Source: VRUE01 sp963715625 (GTDB lineage Bacteria; Actinomycetota; Thermoleophilia; Solirubrobacterales; 70-9). Taken from it: a stretch of DNA of 64,000 nt. The notes under the pieces were generated by a model, which had not been told where the DNA came from, ran no database searches, and saw only the letters and a program-made list of their open reading frames with translations. The stretch is from positions 2,604,001 to 2,668,000 of the forward strand of contig OY970260.1 in the NCBI GenBank assembly GCA_963715625.1. The letters are read 5' to 3'. Positions 23,232 to 30,564 of this stretch are shown here, in pieces. Each line of letters starts with the position of its first letter. The first letter of the stretch is position 1. The translations under genes and the position numbers were made by a program.

Positions 23232-24485
23232 CTACGCTCGGGTGAATCTCCGCCCCGCAGTAGGAGAAGCCTCCTCATCCAGCAGAACCCGATCGGACTC
23301 CCCCTTCTCCGCCGCCTCATGCTCCATCCGCGCGATCCTCTCCGGCGTCAGCTCCCCCGCGCTCTCCGCCTCGATCTTCGCCAGCCAGGCAGCCCCCTCG
23401 CGCGACTCGTCCTCGTCGAACTCGACCCCGCCGCGATCGAGCGACTTGTCGATCTCCTCGAACAGGGCGTCGACCAGCTTGGCCTGCGGGACCTTGCGCA
23501 ACGGCTTGCCGTGCGCGTAGATCAGGCCCTCGTTCTTGGCGCCGGCGATGCCGAAGTCGGCGTGCGATGCCTCGCCGATCCCGTTCACCGCGCAGCCGAG
23601 CACGGCGACCTCGATCGGCTCGGCGTAGCCTTCCAGCCGCTGCTCGATCTCGGCCACGACCGAGTCCATGTCGAACTGCAAGCGCCCGCAGGTCGGGCAG
23701 GCGATCAGGACCGGGCCGCGCTCACGCAGCTGCAGCGCCTTGAGGATCTCCCAGGCGACCTTGACCTCCTCCTCGGCGTGGAAGGTCGAGAGGCTGATCC
23801 GGATCGTGTCGCCGATGCCGTCGGCGAGCAGCGTGCCGAGGCCGACCGAGGACTTGAGCGAGCCCGACCATTTGGTCCCCGCCTCGGTGATCCCCAGGTG
23901 CAGCGGGTAGGGGATCTTCTCGGAGAGCAGGCGGTTGGCGGCGATCGTGTTGGGCACGTTCGTCGACTTGATCGAGACCTTGAAGCTCTCGAAGTCCAGC
24001 GACTCCATCAGCTCGACGAACTCGACCGCTGCCGCGACCAGTGCCTCGACCGGGCTCTCGCGCTCGAGCGCGTGCAGGTGCTTGGGCAGCGAGCCGGAGT
24101 TGACCCCGATCCGCATCGGCACCCCCGCGGCGGTCGCCCGCTCGGCCACCTCGGCGACCTTCTCCCGCCCGCCGATGTTGCCCGGGTTGAGGCGGATGCA
24201 GTGGGCGCCGGCGTCGATCGCCTTCAGCGCCAATGTGTGGTTGAAGTGGATGTCGGCGATCACCGGGATCGGCGAGTCCCTGACGATCGTCCTCAGCGCC
24301 TCGGCGTCCTCGTCGCGCGGCACCGCGACCCGCACTATGTCCGCCCCCGCGTCTGCGACCTTGCGGATCTGCTCCATCGTCGCCGCCAGGTTGGCGGTCT
24401 CGGTCTTGGTCATCGTCTGCACGACGACCGGCGCCCCGCCGCCGATCGGCACCCCGCCGACGAATATCTGCTGTTTGGAGGCCAT
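23232..24485 (-). CDS. ispG: 4-hydroxy-3-methylbut-2-enyl diphosphate synthase (flavodoxin/ferredoxin type)
   Basis: A 417-residue iron-sulfur enzyme of the MEP isoprenoid pathway; it converts the cyclic diphosphate MEcPP to HMBPP. The N-terminal TIM barrel shows VVVQTMTKTETANLAATMEQ and VIADIHFNHTLALKAIDAGA. The [4Fe-4S] ligands are in LIACPTCGRLQFDM (two Cys) and AVLGCAVNGIGEA (third Cys), with the conserved Glu ligand further on. The C-terminal 60 residues, rich in Glu and Arg, are an extension not seen in the short E. coli enzyme but common in actinobacteria. It stands next to rip1 and dxr, another MEP enzyme. Confidence 0.95.
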   Translation of the reverse strand: MASKQQIFVGGVPIGGGAPVVVQTMTKTETANLAATMEQIRKVADAGADIVRVAVPRDEDAEALRTIVRDSPIPVIADIHFNHTLALKAIDAGAHCIRLNPGNIGGREKVAEVAERATAAGVPMRIGVNSGSLPKHLHALERESPVEALVAAAVEFVELMESLDFESFKVSIKSTNVPNTIAANRLLSEKIPYPLHLGITEAGTKWSGSLKSSVGLGTLLADGIGDTIRISLSTFHAEEEVKVAWEILKALQLRERGPVLIACPTCGRLQFDMDSVVAEIEQRLEGYAEPIEVAVLGCAVNGIGEASHADFGIAGAKNEGLIYAHGKPLRKVPQAKLVDALFEEIDKSLDRGGVEFDEDESREGAAWLAKIEAESAGELTPERIARMEHEAAEKGESDRVLLDEEASPTAGRRFTRA

Positions 24486-24511
24486 TACCGGAGACTATCG
24501 AGGCCCACTGC

Positions 24512-24564
24512 CCGAACTGCATCAAATTCTCGCGCTGGCAGGTTGAGAATTTGATGCAGTTCGG
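24512..24564 (+). repeat. Repeat element Y, copy 1 (20-bp perfect arms)
   Basis: Arms 24512-24531 (CCGAACTGCATCAAATTCTC) and 24545-24564 are perfect complements, with the 13-base loop GCGCTGGCAGGTT. Located 3 bp from the site-2 protease stop and 26 bp from the ispG start. The arms differ by one base from copy 2 at 55100, whose loop carries CTGGCAGGT on the opposite strand. Confidence 0.85.
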
Positions 24565-24567
24565 TGG

Positions 24568-25659
24568 CTACCGGGCGTTGAAGCCTTCGCCGTTGAGGCG
24601 GCCGATGTCGTTGGTGAGGCCGATCAGCATCAGGAGCACGACGAGAACGATGCCGATCACCGTTGCCCGCTCCATCACCAGCAGGGAGACCGGCTTGCCG
24701 CGGACCTTCTCGACCAGGCTCCAGAAGATGTGCCCGCCGTCGAGCGGCAGGATCGGCAGCAGGTTGATCAGGCCGAGCGAGAGGCTGACCAGGGCAAGCA
24801 GCAGCAGCGAGGGATAGACACCGGTGTCGATCGTCTGGTTGGCCGCGTCGCTGACGCCGACGATGCCGGAGATTTCCTTGCGCTGCTCGGCTTCGAAGAT
24901 GCGGGAGAAGACGGAGGCCGTCTTCGTCGCCACAAGCCAGACCGAGTCCCAGGAGCGGCCGACCGCCGTGGCGAGGCCGATATCTTCCGGTTCGGTCCCA
25001 TAGGAAAACCCGACCAGGGCCCGCTCGTATTCCCTGTCGTACACCGGGGTGACCGAGATCGTCTGCACCCGGCCGTCGCGCCTGACCCTCAGCGCGACCG
25101 GAGTCGAGGCCTGGCAGCCATCGACCTGCCTGGCCGCGCACTTGTGGGTCGCGACCTGCTCGCCGAAGCGTTCGAGCCGCTCTTCGCGGCCGAGGCTGGG
25201 ATACGCCCGGCCGTCGACGGCGAGGATCTCGTCTCCCGGCCTCAGCACCTTTGCCGCCGGGGAGCCATCGCGGATCTCGCCCACCGACTGGGTCACCTGC
25301 TGCGCGTTGGCGAAGTAGACGAAGGTGAAGATCGCGAACGCAAGGGCGATGTTCACCGCTGGGCCCGCGGCGACGGCGACGATCCGCTTCCAGACGGGCT
25401 GCCGGTGGTAGGCGCGCGCCTCGACCTCCGGCGGGACCTCCTCCTCCGGGTTCATCCCGGTGATCTTCACGTAGCCGCCCAGCGGGATCACTTTCACCCC
25501 GTACTCGGTCTCGCCGCGCCGGAACGACCAGATCGTCGGCCCGAAGAAGAGGAAGAAGCGCTCGACCCGCATCCCGGTCGCCTTGGCGGCGAAGAAGTGC
25601 CCGGCCTCGTGCAGGATGATCAGCAGCGAGAAGCCGAGGAAGATCAGGACCCAGTTCAT
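24568..25659 (-). CDS. rip1: Site-2 (M50) intramembrane metalloprotease, RseP/Rip1 type
   Basis: A 363-residue membrane protease that cuts anti-sigma factors or other membrane proteins within the bilayer. The zinc motif HEAGH is in LLIILHEAGHFFAAKATGM (residues 17-21), the second motif NLLPILPLDGGHIFWSLVEK (near 300) has the third ligand Asp, and a PDZ domain (IRDGSPAAKVLRPGDEILAV) lies between. About four membrane helices. The order ispG-rip1-dxr-cdsA is widely conserved. ATG start; its 5' end overlaps the dxr stop by 4 bp. The anti-sigma-like protein at 16039 is a conceivable substrate, but nothing links them directly. Confidence 0.9.
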   Translation of the reverse strand: MNWVLIFLGFSLLIILHEAGHFFAAKATGMRVERFFLFFGPTIWSFRRGETEYGVKVIPLGGYVKITGMNPEEEVPPEVEARAYHRQPVWKRIVAVAAGPAVNIALAFAIFTFVYFANAQQVTQSVGEIRDGSPAAKVLRPGDEILAVDGRAYPSLGREERLERFGEQVATHKCAARQVDGCQASTPVALRVRRDGRVQTISVTPVYDREYERALVGFSYGTEPEDIGLATAVGRSWDSVWLVATKTASVFSRIFEAEQRKEISGIVGVSDAANQTIDTGVYPSLLLLALVSLSLGLINLLPILPLDGGHIFWSLVEKVRGKPVSLLVMERATVIGIVLVVLLMLIGLTNDIGRLNGEGFNAR

Positions 25660-26801
25660 ACCCTCGCCAACCCCCCCACCTCTGCTTCGGTGCGGCGGCG
25701 GGACTCGGCGTCGACCGCGAAGAGGTCTTCGAAGTGGGTTGGCTGCACGGCGGGCATCGCCTCCAGCACCCGCTCGATCGCCGCCGGGATCGCGGTGAAG
25801 CCGATCTTTCCCTCGAGGAAGGCTGCGACGGCCACCTCGTCGGCCGCATTGAGGACGCAGGGCGCGGTCCCCCCTTCACGCCCCGCCTCCAGGGCGATGC
25901 GCAGGCAGGCGAAGGTCTCCAGGTCGGGCAGCTCGAAGGTGAGCCGGCCGACCGTCGCGAGGTCGAGGCGCGGCACGTCGACGTCGGCGCGCTCGGGGTA
26001 GTGCAGGGCGTAGGAGATCGGCACCCGCATGTCCGGATGGCCGAGGTGCGCCAGCGTGGCGCCGTCGTTGAGGTCGATCAGCGAGTGGACGATCGACTGC
26101 GGGTGGACGACGACCTCGATCCGCTCGAAGGGGACGCCAAAGAGGTGGTGGGCCTCGATCGCCTCGAAGCCCTTGTTCACCAGCGTCGCCGAGTCGATCG
26201 TGATCCGCCCACCCATGCTCCAGGTCGGGTGGGCGAGCGCCTCCTCGACGCTGACGCCCGCGAGGTCGGTACGGCCGCGGAAGGGGCCGCCCGAGGCGGT
26301 CAGGACCAGCCGGTCGACCGTCCCCGGCGGCTCGGCCGCGATCAGCTGGAAGAGGGCGGAGTGCTCGGAGTCGACCGGCAGCAGCCGCGCCCCTGTCGCC
26401 TCGGCCAGCGCCATCGTCAGCTCTCCGCCGATCACCAGGCTCTCCTTGTTGGCGAGCGCCACGTCGATGCCCTCGCCGAGGGCGACGATCGTCGGGCCCA
26501 GTCCGGCGGCGCCGACGATCCCGTTGAGCACCAGGTCGGCGCCGGAGGAGACGATCAGCTCGCGGGTGCCCTCCTCGCCGGCGAGAACCCGGCCGTCCCA
26601 GGCGCTGCGCGCCGACTCGGCTGCCCCGGGGTCGGAGAACGCGACCGTGCCGACGCCGTGCTCGGCCGCCTGCGCCAGCACACGCTCCCAGCTCGACCCG
26701 GCCGCGAGCCCCACGACCTCAAGCTCAGAAGAGGCCGCGACGATTTCAAGCGCCTGCACGCCAATAGAGCCAGTCGAACCGAGGATCACCACCTCTCTCA
26801 T
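25656..26801 (-). CDS. dxr: 1-deoxy-D-xylulose-5-phosphate reductoisomerase
   Basis: A 381-residue NADPH- and metal-dependent enzyme that makes MEP, the committed step of the pathway. NADPH-binding VVILGSTGSIGVQALEIV at residues 4-21; the metal site and catalytic residues occur in LLPVDSEHSALFQLI and SMGGRITIDSATLVNKGFEA with IEAHHLFGVPFERIEVVVHP. All metal ligands appear to be present. Start ATG at 26801; another ATG lies 12 bp upstream. Element X copy 2 lies 16 bp upstream of the start. Its stop overlaps the site-2 protease gene by 4 bp. Confidence 0.95.
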   Translation of the reverse strand: MREVVILGSTGSIGVQALEIVAASSELEVVGLAAGSSWERVLAQAAEHGVGTVAFSDPGAAESARSAWDGRVLAGEEGTRELIVSSGADLVLNGIVGAAGLGPTIVALGEGIDVALANKESLVIGGELTMALAEATGARLLPVDSEHSALFQLIAAEPPGTVDRLVLTASGGPFRGRTDLAGVSVEEALAHPTWSMGGRITIDSATLVNKGFEAIEAHHLFGVPFERIEVVVHPQSIVHSLIDLNDGATLAHLGHPDMRVPISYALHYPERADVDVPRLDLATVGRLTFELPDLETFACLRIALEAGREGGTAPCVLNAADEVAVAAFLEGKIGFTAIPAAIERVLEAMPAVQPTHFEDLFAVDAESRRRTEAEVGGLARV

Positions 26802-26816
26802 CACCGAGAGCATACG

Positions 26817-26938
26817 GACGGGACGATCCCGGCAGGGGTGGAACATCTTGTACTTTTTCGCGACCGCTCGCTCGCAGCGTCAGCTGCCCCGCGCCTCTCG
26901 AAAAAGTTAAGTGGAGCCCCTGCCGGGATCGTCCCGTC
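26817..26938 (+). repeat. Repeat element X, copy 2 (122 bp, 22-bp perfect arms)
   Basis: Arms 26817-26838 and 26917-26938 are perfectly complementary over 22 bp. Inner blocks are CTTGTACTTTTTCG (26848-26861) and CGAAAAAGTTAAGTGG (26899-26914). It fills the whole gap: the right arm overlaps the cdsA stop codon (26937-26939), and the left arm ends 16 bp from the dxr start. Central sequence differs from copies 1 and 3. Confidence 0.88.
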
Positions 26939-27827
26939 AGTAGACCAACTGTATGGAGAGGTAGTAGCCGACTACTACTGTGAAGAGGACGGCGTCCAGG
27001 CGGTCGAGGATGCCGCCGTGGGGGCCGAAGAGGGTGCCGGTGTCCTTCTTGCCGAGATCGCGCTTCAGCATCGACTCGAAGAGGTCGCCGACCGGGGCGA
27101 TCACCGCCACCGCGGCGCCGATGATCAGCGCGTCCACGCCGGAGAGCCAGTCCTGATAGAGGCCGGCAAACCAGAAGGCCATCGTGCCGATGAGGAAGCC
27201 GCCGACCAGTCCCTCGAGCGTCTTGTTGGGCGAGAGCGTCGGTGCGATCTTGTGCGAGCCGAACATGCGCCCGGTCGCGTAGGCCCCTGTGTCGGCGGCG
27301 AAGGTGCCGACGAGGACGTTGACCAGGAGCGCCGCGCCGTGGTCCGGGAGGTCTCGCAGCAGCACCGCATGGACCAGCGGGATGCCGATCCAGACGATCC
27401 CGAGCAGGGTCACGCCCATCGACATCGTGATCCCGTCGCGGTGGTGGCGGTCGGCGCCGAAGGCGAAGAGGACGGGGAACGAGGCGGCGAGGATAAGCAG
27501 CACGTTGTAGGCCGTGCCGAAGTGGGCGGCGAGGACCAACGCTGGGACGGTCAGGTAGGCGGCCCGCTGAACGGGGCGCATCGCCTCGGTGAGCGAGAGG
27601 TACTCGCGCAGGCAGAGCACGCCGATCCCGATCATCGCAACGGTGAAGGGCAGCCCGCCCGCGACCGTGATCGCGATCGCGAAGATGCCCCAGGGGATCG
27701 CGACGAGGATTCGCTTGACCGTCTCGCCACCCCTGGCGCCACCGCGCCGGCGCCGCTTCCGCGGCGGCCGCGGCGCGGGCTTGGGCGCCGGCTCCTCGAA
27801 GAGGTCGTCGTCGAAGAGGTCCTGCAT
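26937..27827 (-). CDS. cdsA: Phosphatidate cytidylyltransferase (CDP-diacylglycerol synthase)
   Basis: A 296-residue membrane enzyme that makes CDP-diacylglycerol from CTP and phosphatidic acid. The C-terminal signature is complete: KIAPTLSPNKTLEGLVGGFL near residue 200 and DLFESMLKRDLGKKDTGTLF followed by GPHGGILDRLDA near 250-280, with the metal-binding Asp residues. Seven or eight membrane helices follow a 45-residue soluble, acidic then very basic N-terminus (PRPPRKRRRRGGARGG). The ATG at 27827 shares its A with the uppS stop (TGATG). Its product feeds pgsA at 20733. Confidence 0.93.
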   Translation of the reverse strand: MQDLFDDDLFEEPAPKPAPRPPRKRRRRGGARGGETVKRILVAIPWGIFAIAITVAGGLPFTVAMIGIGVLCLREYLSLTEAMRPVQRAAYLTVPALVLAAHFGTAYNVLLILAASFPVLFAFGADRHHRDGITMSMGVTLLGIVWIGIPLVHAVLLRDLPDHGAALLVNVLVGTFAADTGAYATGRMFGSHKIAPTLSPNKTLEGLVGGFLIGTMAFWFAGLYQDWLSGVDALIIGAAVAVIAPVGDLFESMLKRDLGKKDTGTLFGPHGGILDRLDAVLFTVVVGYYLSIQLVY

Positions 27828-28495
27828 CAGGCCCTCGCCCCGAAGCGGCGCCGGCGCTCCTCGAACTCCTGCAGGCTCTCCTCCAGCGCCTCCCGGCCGA
27901 AGTCCGGCCAGAGCTCGTCGCGGAACACCAGCTCCGAGTAGGCGCACTGCCAGAGAAGGAAGTTGGAGATCCGCCGCTCGCCGCTGGTGCGGATCAGGAG
28001 GTCGGGGTCGTGCATCTCGGGCGCGTAGAGCCGGCTGCGGAACTCATCCTCGGATCCGCCCTCGAAGCCATGGGCCGCGTCGACGATCTCGGCGCGCCCG
28101 CCGTAGTTGAAGGCGACGAAAAGCGCGATCCGCTCGTTCGCGGCGGTCGTCGCTTCGGCCCAGTCCATGCGCTCGACCAGCTCCGGCGCGACGCCCTCGC
28201 GGCGGCCGATGAAGCGCATCCTCACTCCCTCCGCGTCCAGCTCCGGGGTCTCCGCGTCGATCCGCTCGCCGAACATCGCCATCAGCGCCGAGACCTCCCC
28301 GGCCGGGCGCGACCAGTTCTCGGTCGAGAACGAAAATACGGTGAGCTCCTCGATCCCCAGCTCGACGGCGTCGCGGAGCCGGGCCTTCACCGTGTCGGCA
28401 CCGGCCCTGTGTCCCTCTACCGTCGGCAACCCCCGCTGCTGGGCCCAGCGCCCGTTCCCGTCCGTGATGATGGCTACGTACTTAGGCGCGGTCAC
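27827..28495 (-). CDS. uppS: Isoprenyl (undecaprenyl) diphosphate synthase
   Basis: A 222-residue cis-prenyltransferase that elongates farnesyl diphosphate with IPP to the cell-wall carrier lipid. Conserved blocks are present: YVAIITDGNGRWAQQRGLP (residue 5 on), with Thr in place of the common Met before the catalytic Asp; TVFSFSTENWSRP; and LLIRTSGERRISNFLLWQCA followed by YSELVF. GTG start (VTAPKYVAIIT). Its stop shares a base with the cdsA start, so translation is coupled. It uses IPP made by the MEP genes next door. The IR at 28513 lies just upstream. Confidence 0.93.
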   Translation of the reverse strand: MTAPKYVAIITDGNGRWAQQRGLPTVEGHRAGADTVKARLRDAVELGIEELTVFSFSTENWSRPAGEVSALMAMFGERIDAETPELDAEGVRMRFIGRREGVAPELVERMDWAEATTAANERIALFVAFNYGGRAEIVDAAHGFEGGSEDEFRSRLYAPEMHDPDLLIRTSGERRISNFLLWQCAYSELVFRDELWPDFGREALEESLQEFEERRRRFGARA

Positions 28496-28512
28496 GGGCG
28501 GCAGGCGGTCCC

Positions 28513-28637
28513 GTGAGACGGCGAAAACCAAGCAGGTCGGGGGATGCAGGGAGGTCGTTGAGGGAGTGCACCAGCTGGTGCGTGACCGAAACGGCCGGTC
28601 GAAGACCCCGAGATGCGCCGGTTTGCAGCCGTCTCAC
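28513..28637. repeat. 125-bp inverted repeat between frr and uppS
   Basis: Left arm GTGAGACGGCGAAAACC (28513-28529) pairs, with one small bulge, with the right arm ending GCAGCCGTCTCAC (28618-28637). The right arm contains the frr stop codon (28634-28636). A perfect 14-bp palindrome GCACCAGCTGGTGC (28567-28580) lies in the middle. The left arm ends 17 bp upstream of the uppS start. Same layout as element X but unrelated sequence. Confidence 0.65.
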
Positions 28638-29197
28638 ACCTCCAGGATCTCCTCTTCCTTCCCCTTCAGCAGGGCGTCGATCTCGGCGATCGCCTCGTCG
28701 GTCTGCTTCTGCAGGGCGGCCTCGGCGCGGCGCTCGTCGTCCTCGCCGGCTTCGCCCTCCTTCTTCAGCTCGCGCAGGTCGTGCATCGTGTCGCGGCGGA
28801 TGTTGCGGATCGCGACCCGGCCCTCCTCGGCGACCCCGTGCACCACCTTGACCATCTCGCGGCGGCGCTCCTCGGTCAGCTCCGGGACCTGGAGGCGGAT
28901 GACGCTGCCGTCGTTGCTCGGCGTCAGGCCGACGTCGGACTCTTGGATCGATTTCTCGATCGCCCCGATCGAGGACTTGTCGAAGGGGGTGACGGTGAGC
29001 AGGCGGGCGTCGGAGGTGGCCACGTTGGCGAGCTGCTTGAGCGGGGTCTGGGCGCCGTAGTAGTTGACGAGGATGCGGTCGAGCAGGTGCGGAGAGGCGC
29101 GGCCCGTCCGCACCGTCGCCAGCTCGCCACGGCTCGACTCGACCGACTTGCCCATGCGGTCCTTAGCGTCTTCGAGCAGTTCGTCGATCAGCGCCAC
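28634..29197 (-). CDS. frr: Ribosome recycling factor
   Basis: A 187-residue factor that, with EF-G, splits ribosomes after termination. The family features are intact: helix 1 (DELLEDAKDRMGKSVESSRG), the RTGRASPHLLDRILVNYYGA block, SDVGLTPSNDGSVIRLQVPE, and the long C-terminal helices (REMVKVVHGVAEEGRVAIRN then IRRDTMHDLRELKKEG). GTG start at 29197. It is the fourth gene of the classical rpsB-tsf-pyrH-frr operon, 16 bp after pyrH. Its stop codon is embedded in the long inverted repeat at 28513-28637. Confidence 0.96.
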   Translation of the reverse strand: MALIDELLEDAKDRMGKSVESSRGELATVRTGRASPHLLDRILVNYYGAQTPLKQLANVATSDARLLTVTPFDKSSIGAIEKSIQESDVGLTPSNDGSVIRLQVPELTEERRREMVKVVHGVAEEGRVAIRNIRRDTMHDLRELKKEGEAGEDDERRAEAALQKQTDEAIAEIDALLKGKEEEILEV

Positions 29198-29213
29198 CGT
29201 GCCCCCGTTCTCG

Positions 29214-29948
29214 TCAACCGGCGGGCGCGCCGGAAACCAGCGTGCCCACCCTCTCGCCGTTGACGATCCTATCTATGTTGCCCGCGTCCCCCATGTTGAA
29301 GACGTAGATCGGCAGGTCGTTGTCCATGCAGAGCGAGAGGGCCGTGGAGTCCATCACCTTTAGGCCCCGCTCGATCGCTTCGCGGTGGCTGATCGAGGCG
29401 ATGAACTCGGCCTCGGGGTTGGTCGCCGGATCGGAGTCGTAGACGCCCTCCACCCCGTTCTTCGCCATCAGGATCGCTTCGGCGTGGATCTCCAGAGCGC
29501 GCAGGGCGGCGGCCGTGTCGGTGGTGAAGAACGGGTTGCCGGTTCCGGCGGCGAAGATCACCACCCGGCCCTTCTCCAGGTGGCGTATCGCCCGGCGGCG
29601 GATGTAGGGCTCGCCGATCTCCTTGATGTCGATCGCCGAGAGCACGCGGGTGTGCTCGCCCTTCTTCTCCAGCGCGTCCTGCAGCGTCAGCGCGTTCAGG
29701 ACCGTTGCCAGCATCCCCATGTAATCACCGGTCGCCCGGTCCATCCCCTCGGCGACGGCGGAGAGGCCGCGGTAGATGTTGCCGGCGCCGACGACGATCG
29801 CGACTTCGACGCCGCGGGCGCGGATCGCGGAGACCTGGTCGGCGATTCGCCGCACCTCGGTCGCGTCGGTGCCATAGGAGAGGTCGCCCATCAGCGCCTC
29901 GCCCGAGAGCTTCAGCAGGATGCGCTTGAACTGGGGCTGGGCGGCCAT
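29214..29948 (-). CDS. pyrH: UMP kinase
   Basis: A 244-residue amino-acid-kinase-fold enzyme that phosphorylates UMP to UDP for nucleotide synthesis. The N-terminal FKRILLKLSGEALMGDLSYG has the phosphate-binding Lys-Leu-Ser-Gly. VEVAIVVGAGNIYRGLSAVA and VVIFAAGTGNPFFTTDTAAA are the other nucleotide-binding blocks. The C-terminus has LSLCMDNDLPIYVFNMGDAG. Length matches the hexameric bacterial enzyme. It lies between tsf and frr in the conserved translation operon. Confidence 0.96.
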   Translation of the reverse strand: MAAQPQFKRILLKLSGEALMGDLSYGTDATEVRRIADQVSAIRARGVEVAIVVGAGNIYRGLSAVAEGMDRATGDYMGMLATVLNALTLQDALEKKGEHTRVLSAIDIKEIGEPYIRRRAIRHLEKGRVVIFAAGTGNPFFTTDTAAALRALEIHAEAILMAKNGVEGVYDSDPATNPEAEFIASISHREAIERGLKVMDSTALSLCMDNDLPIYVFNMGDAGNIDRIVNGERVGTLVSGAPAG

Positions 29949-29961
29949 CTGGGCCGCGAGC

Positions 29962-30564
29962 TTATTCGCCCACGCGGAAGTACGCGAACCTGGCGATGCG
30001 GACGTTCTCCCCCGTCTTCGCCGCCAGCTCCTGCCGCAGCTCCTCGATCGACTTCGCGTCGTGCTTCTCGGCGTTGACGTGGGCCTGGTCGAGCAGGGCG
30101 ACCTCCTTTGCCCACTTGGCGAGCTGCCCCTCGACGATCTTCTCGACGACGTTGTCGGGCTTGCCGTCCTCGCGCGCCTTCTCCTCGAAGACCCGCTTCT
30201 CGGCCTCGCGCTCGGCCTCGGGGATCTCCTCCATCGTGACGTAGCGCGGCGCCGTCGCCGCCACGTGCAGCGCGACCTCGTAGGCGAACGTCTTGAAGTC
30301 CTCGTTGCGGGCGACGAAGTCCGTCTCGCACTGCACTTCCACCATCGCCCCGACCTTGTCGTTGGCGTGGATGTAGGAGGAGACGACGCCCTCGCTGGTC
30401 CCGCGCCCCTCGCGCTTGGCCGCGGACGCCTGCCCCTTCACCCGCAGGATCTCGATTGCCCGGTCAACATCCCCCCCGGACTCCGTCAGCGCGGCCTTGC
30501 AGTCCATCATCGCCGCCCCGGTCCGGTCCCGAAGTGCCTTCACGTCGCCAGCAGTAACGCTCAC
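29962..30564 (-). CDS. tsf: Translation elongation factor Ts
   Basis: A 200-residue guanine-nucleotide exchange factor for EF-Tu. The N-terminal UBA-like domain (VKALRDRTGAAMMDCKAALT) and the core VEVQCETDFVARNEDFKTFA contain the TDFV motif that contacts EF-Tu. At 200 residues it is the short form found in many Gram-positive bacteria and actinobacteria, with one core subdomain rather than two. GTG start; the first 4 bp overlap the rpsB stop, so S2 and EF-Ts are translationally coupled. Confidence 0.95.
   Translation of the reverse strand: MSVTAGDVKALRDRTGAAMMDCKAALTESGGDVDRAIEILRVKGQASAAKREGRGTSEGVVSSYIHANDKVGAMVEVQCETDFVARNEDFKTFAYEVALHVAATAPRYVTMEEIPEAEREAEKRVFEEKAREDGKPDNVVEKIVEGQLAKWAKEVALLDQAHVNAEKHDAKSIEELRQELAAKTGENVRIARFAYFRVGE

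Noticed and set aside
22988..23245. Small plus-strand frame across repeat W copy A
   Set aside because: Its sequence mainly translates the repeat, with no Shine-Dalgarno site and no conserved part.
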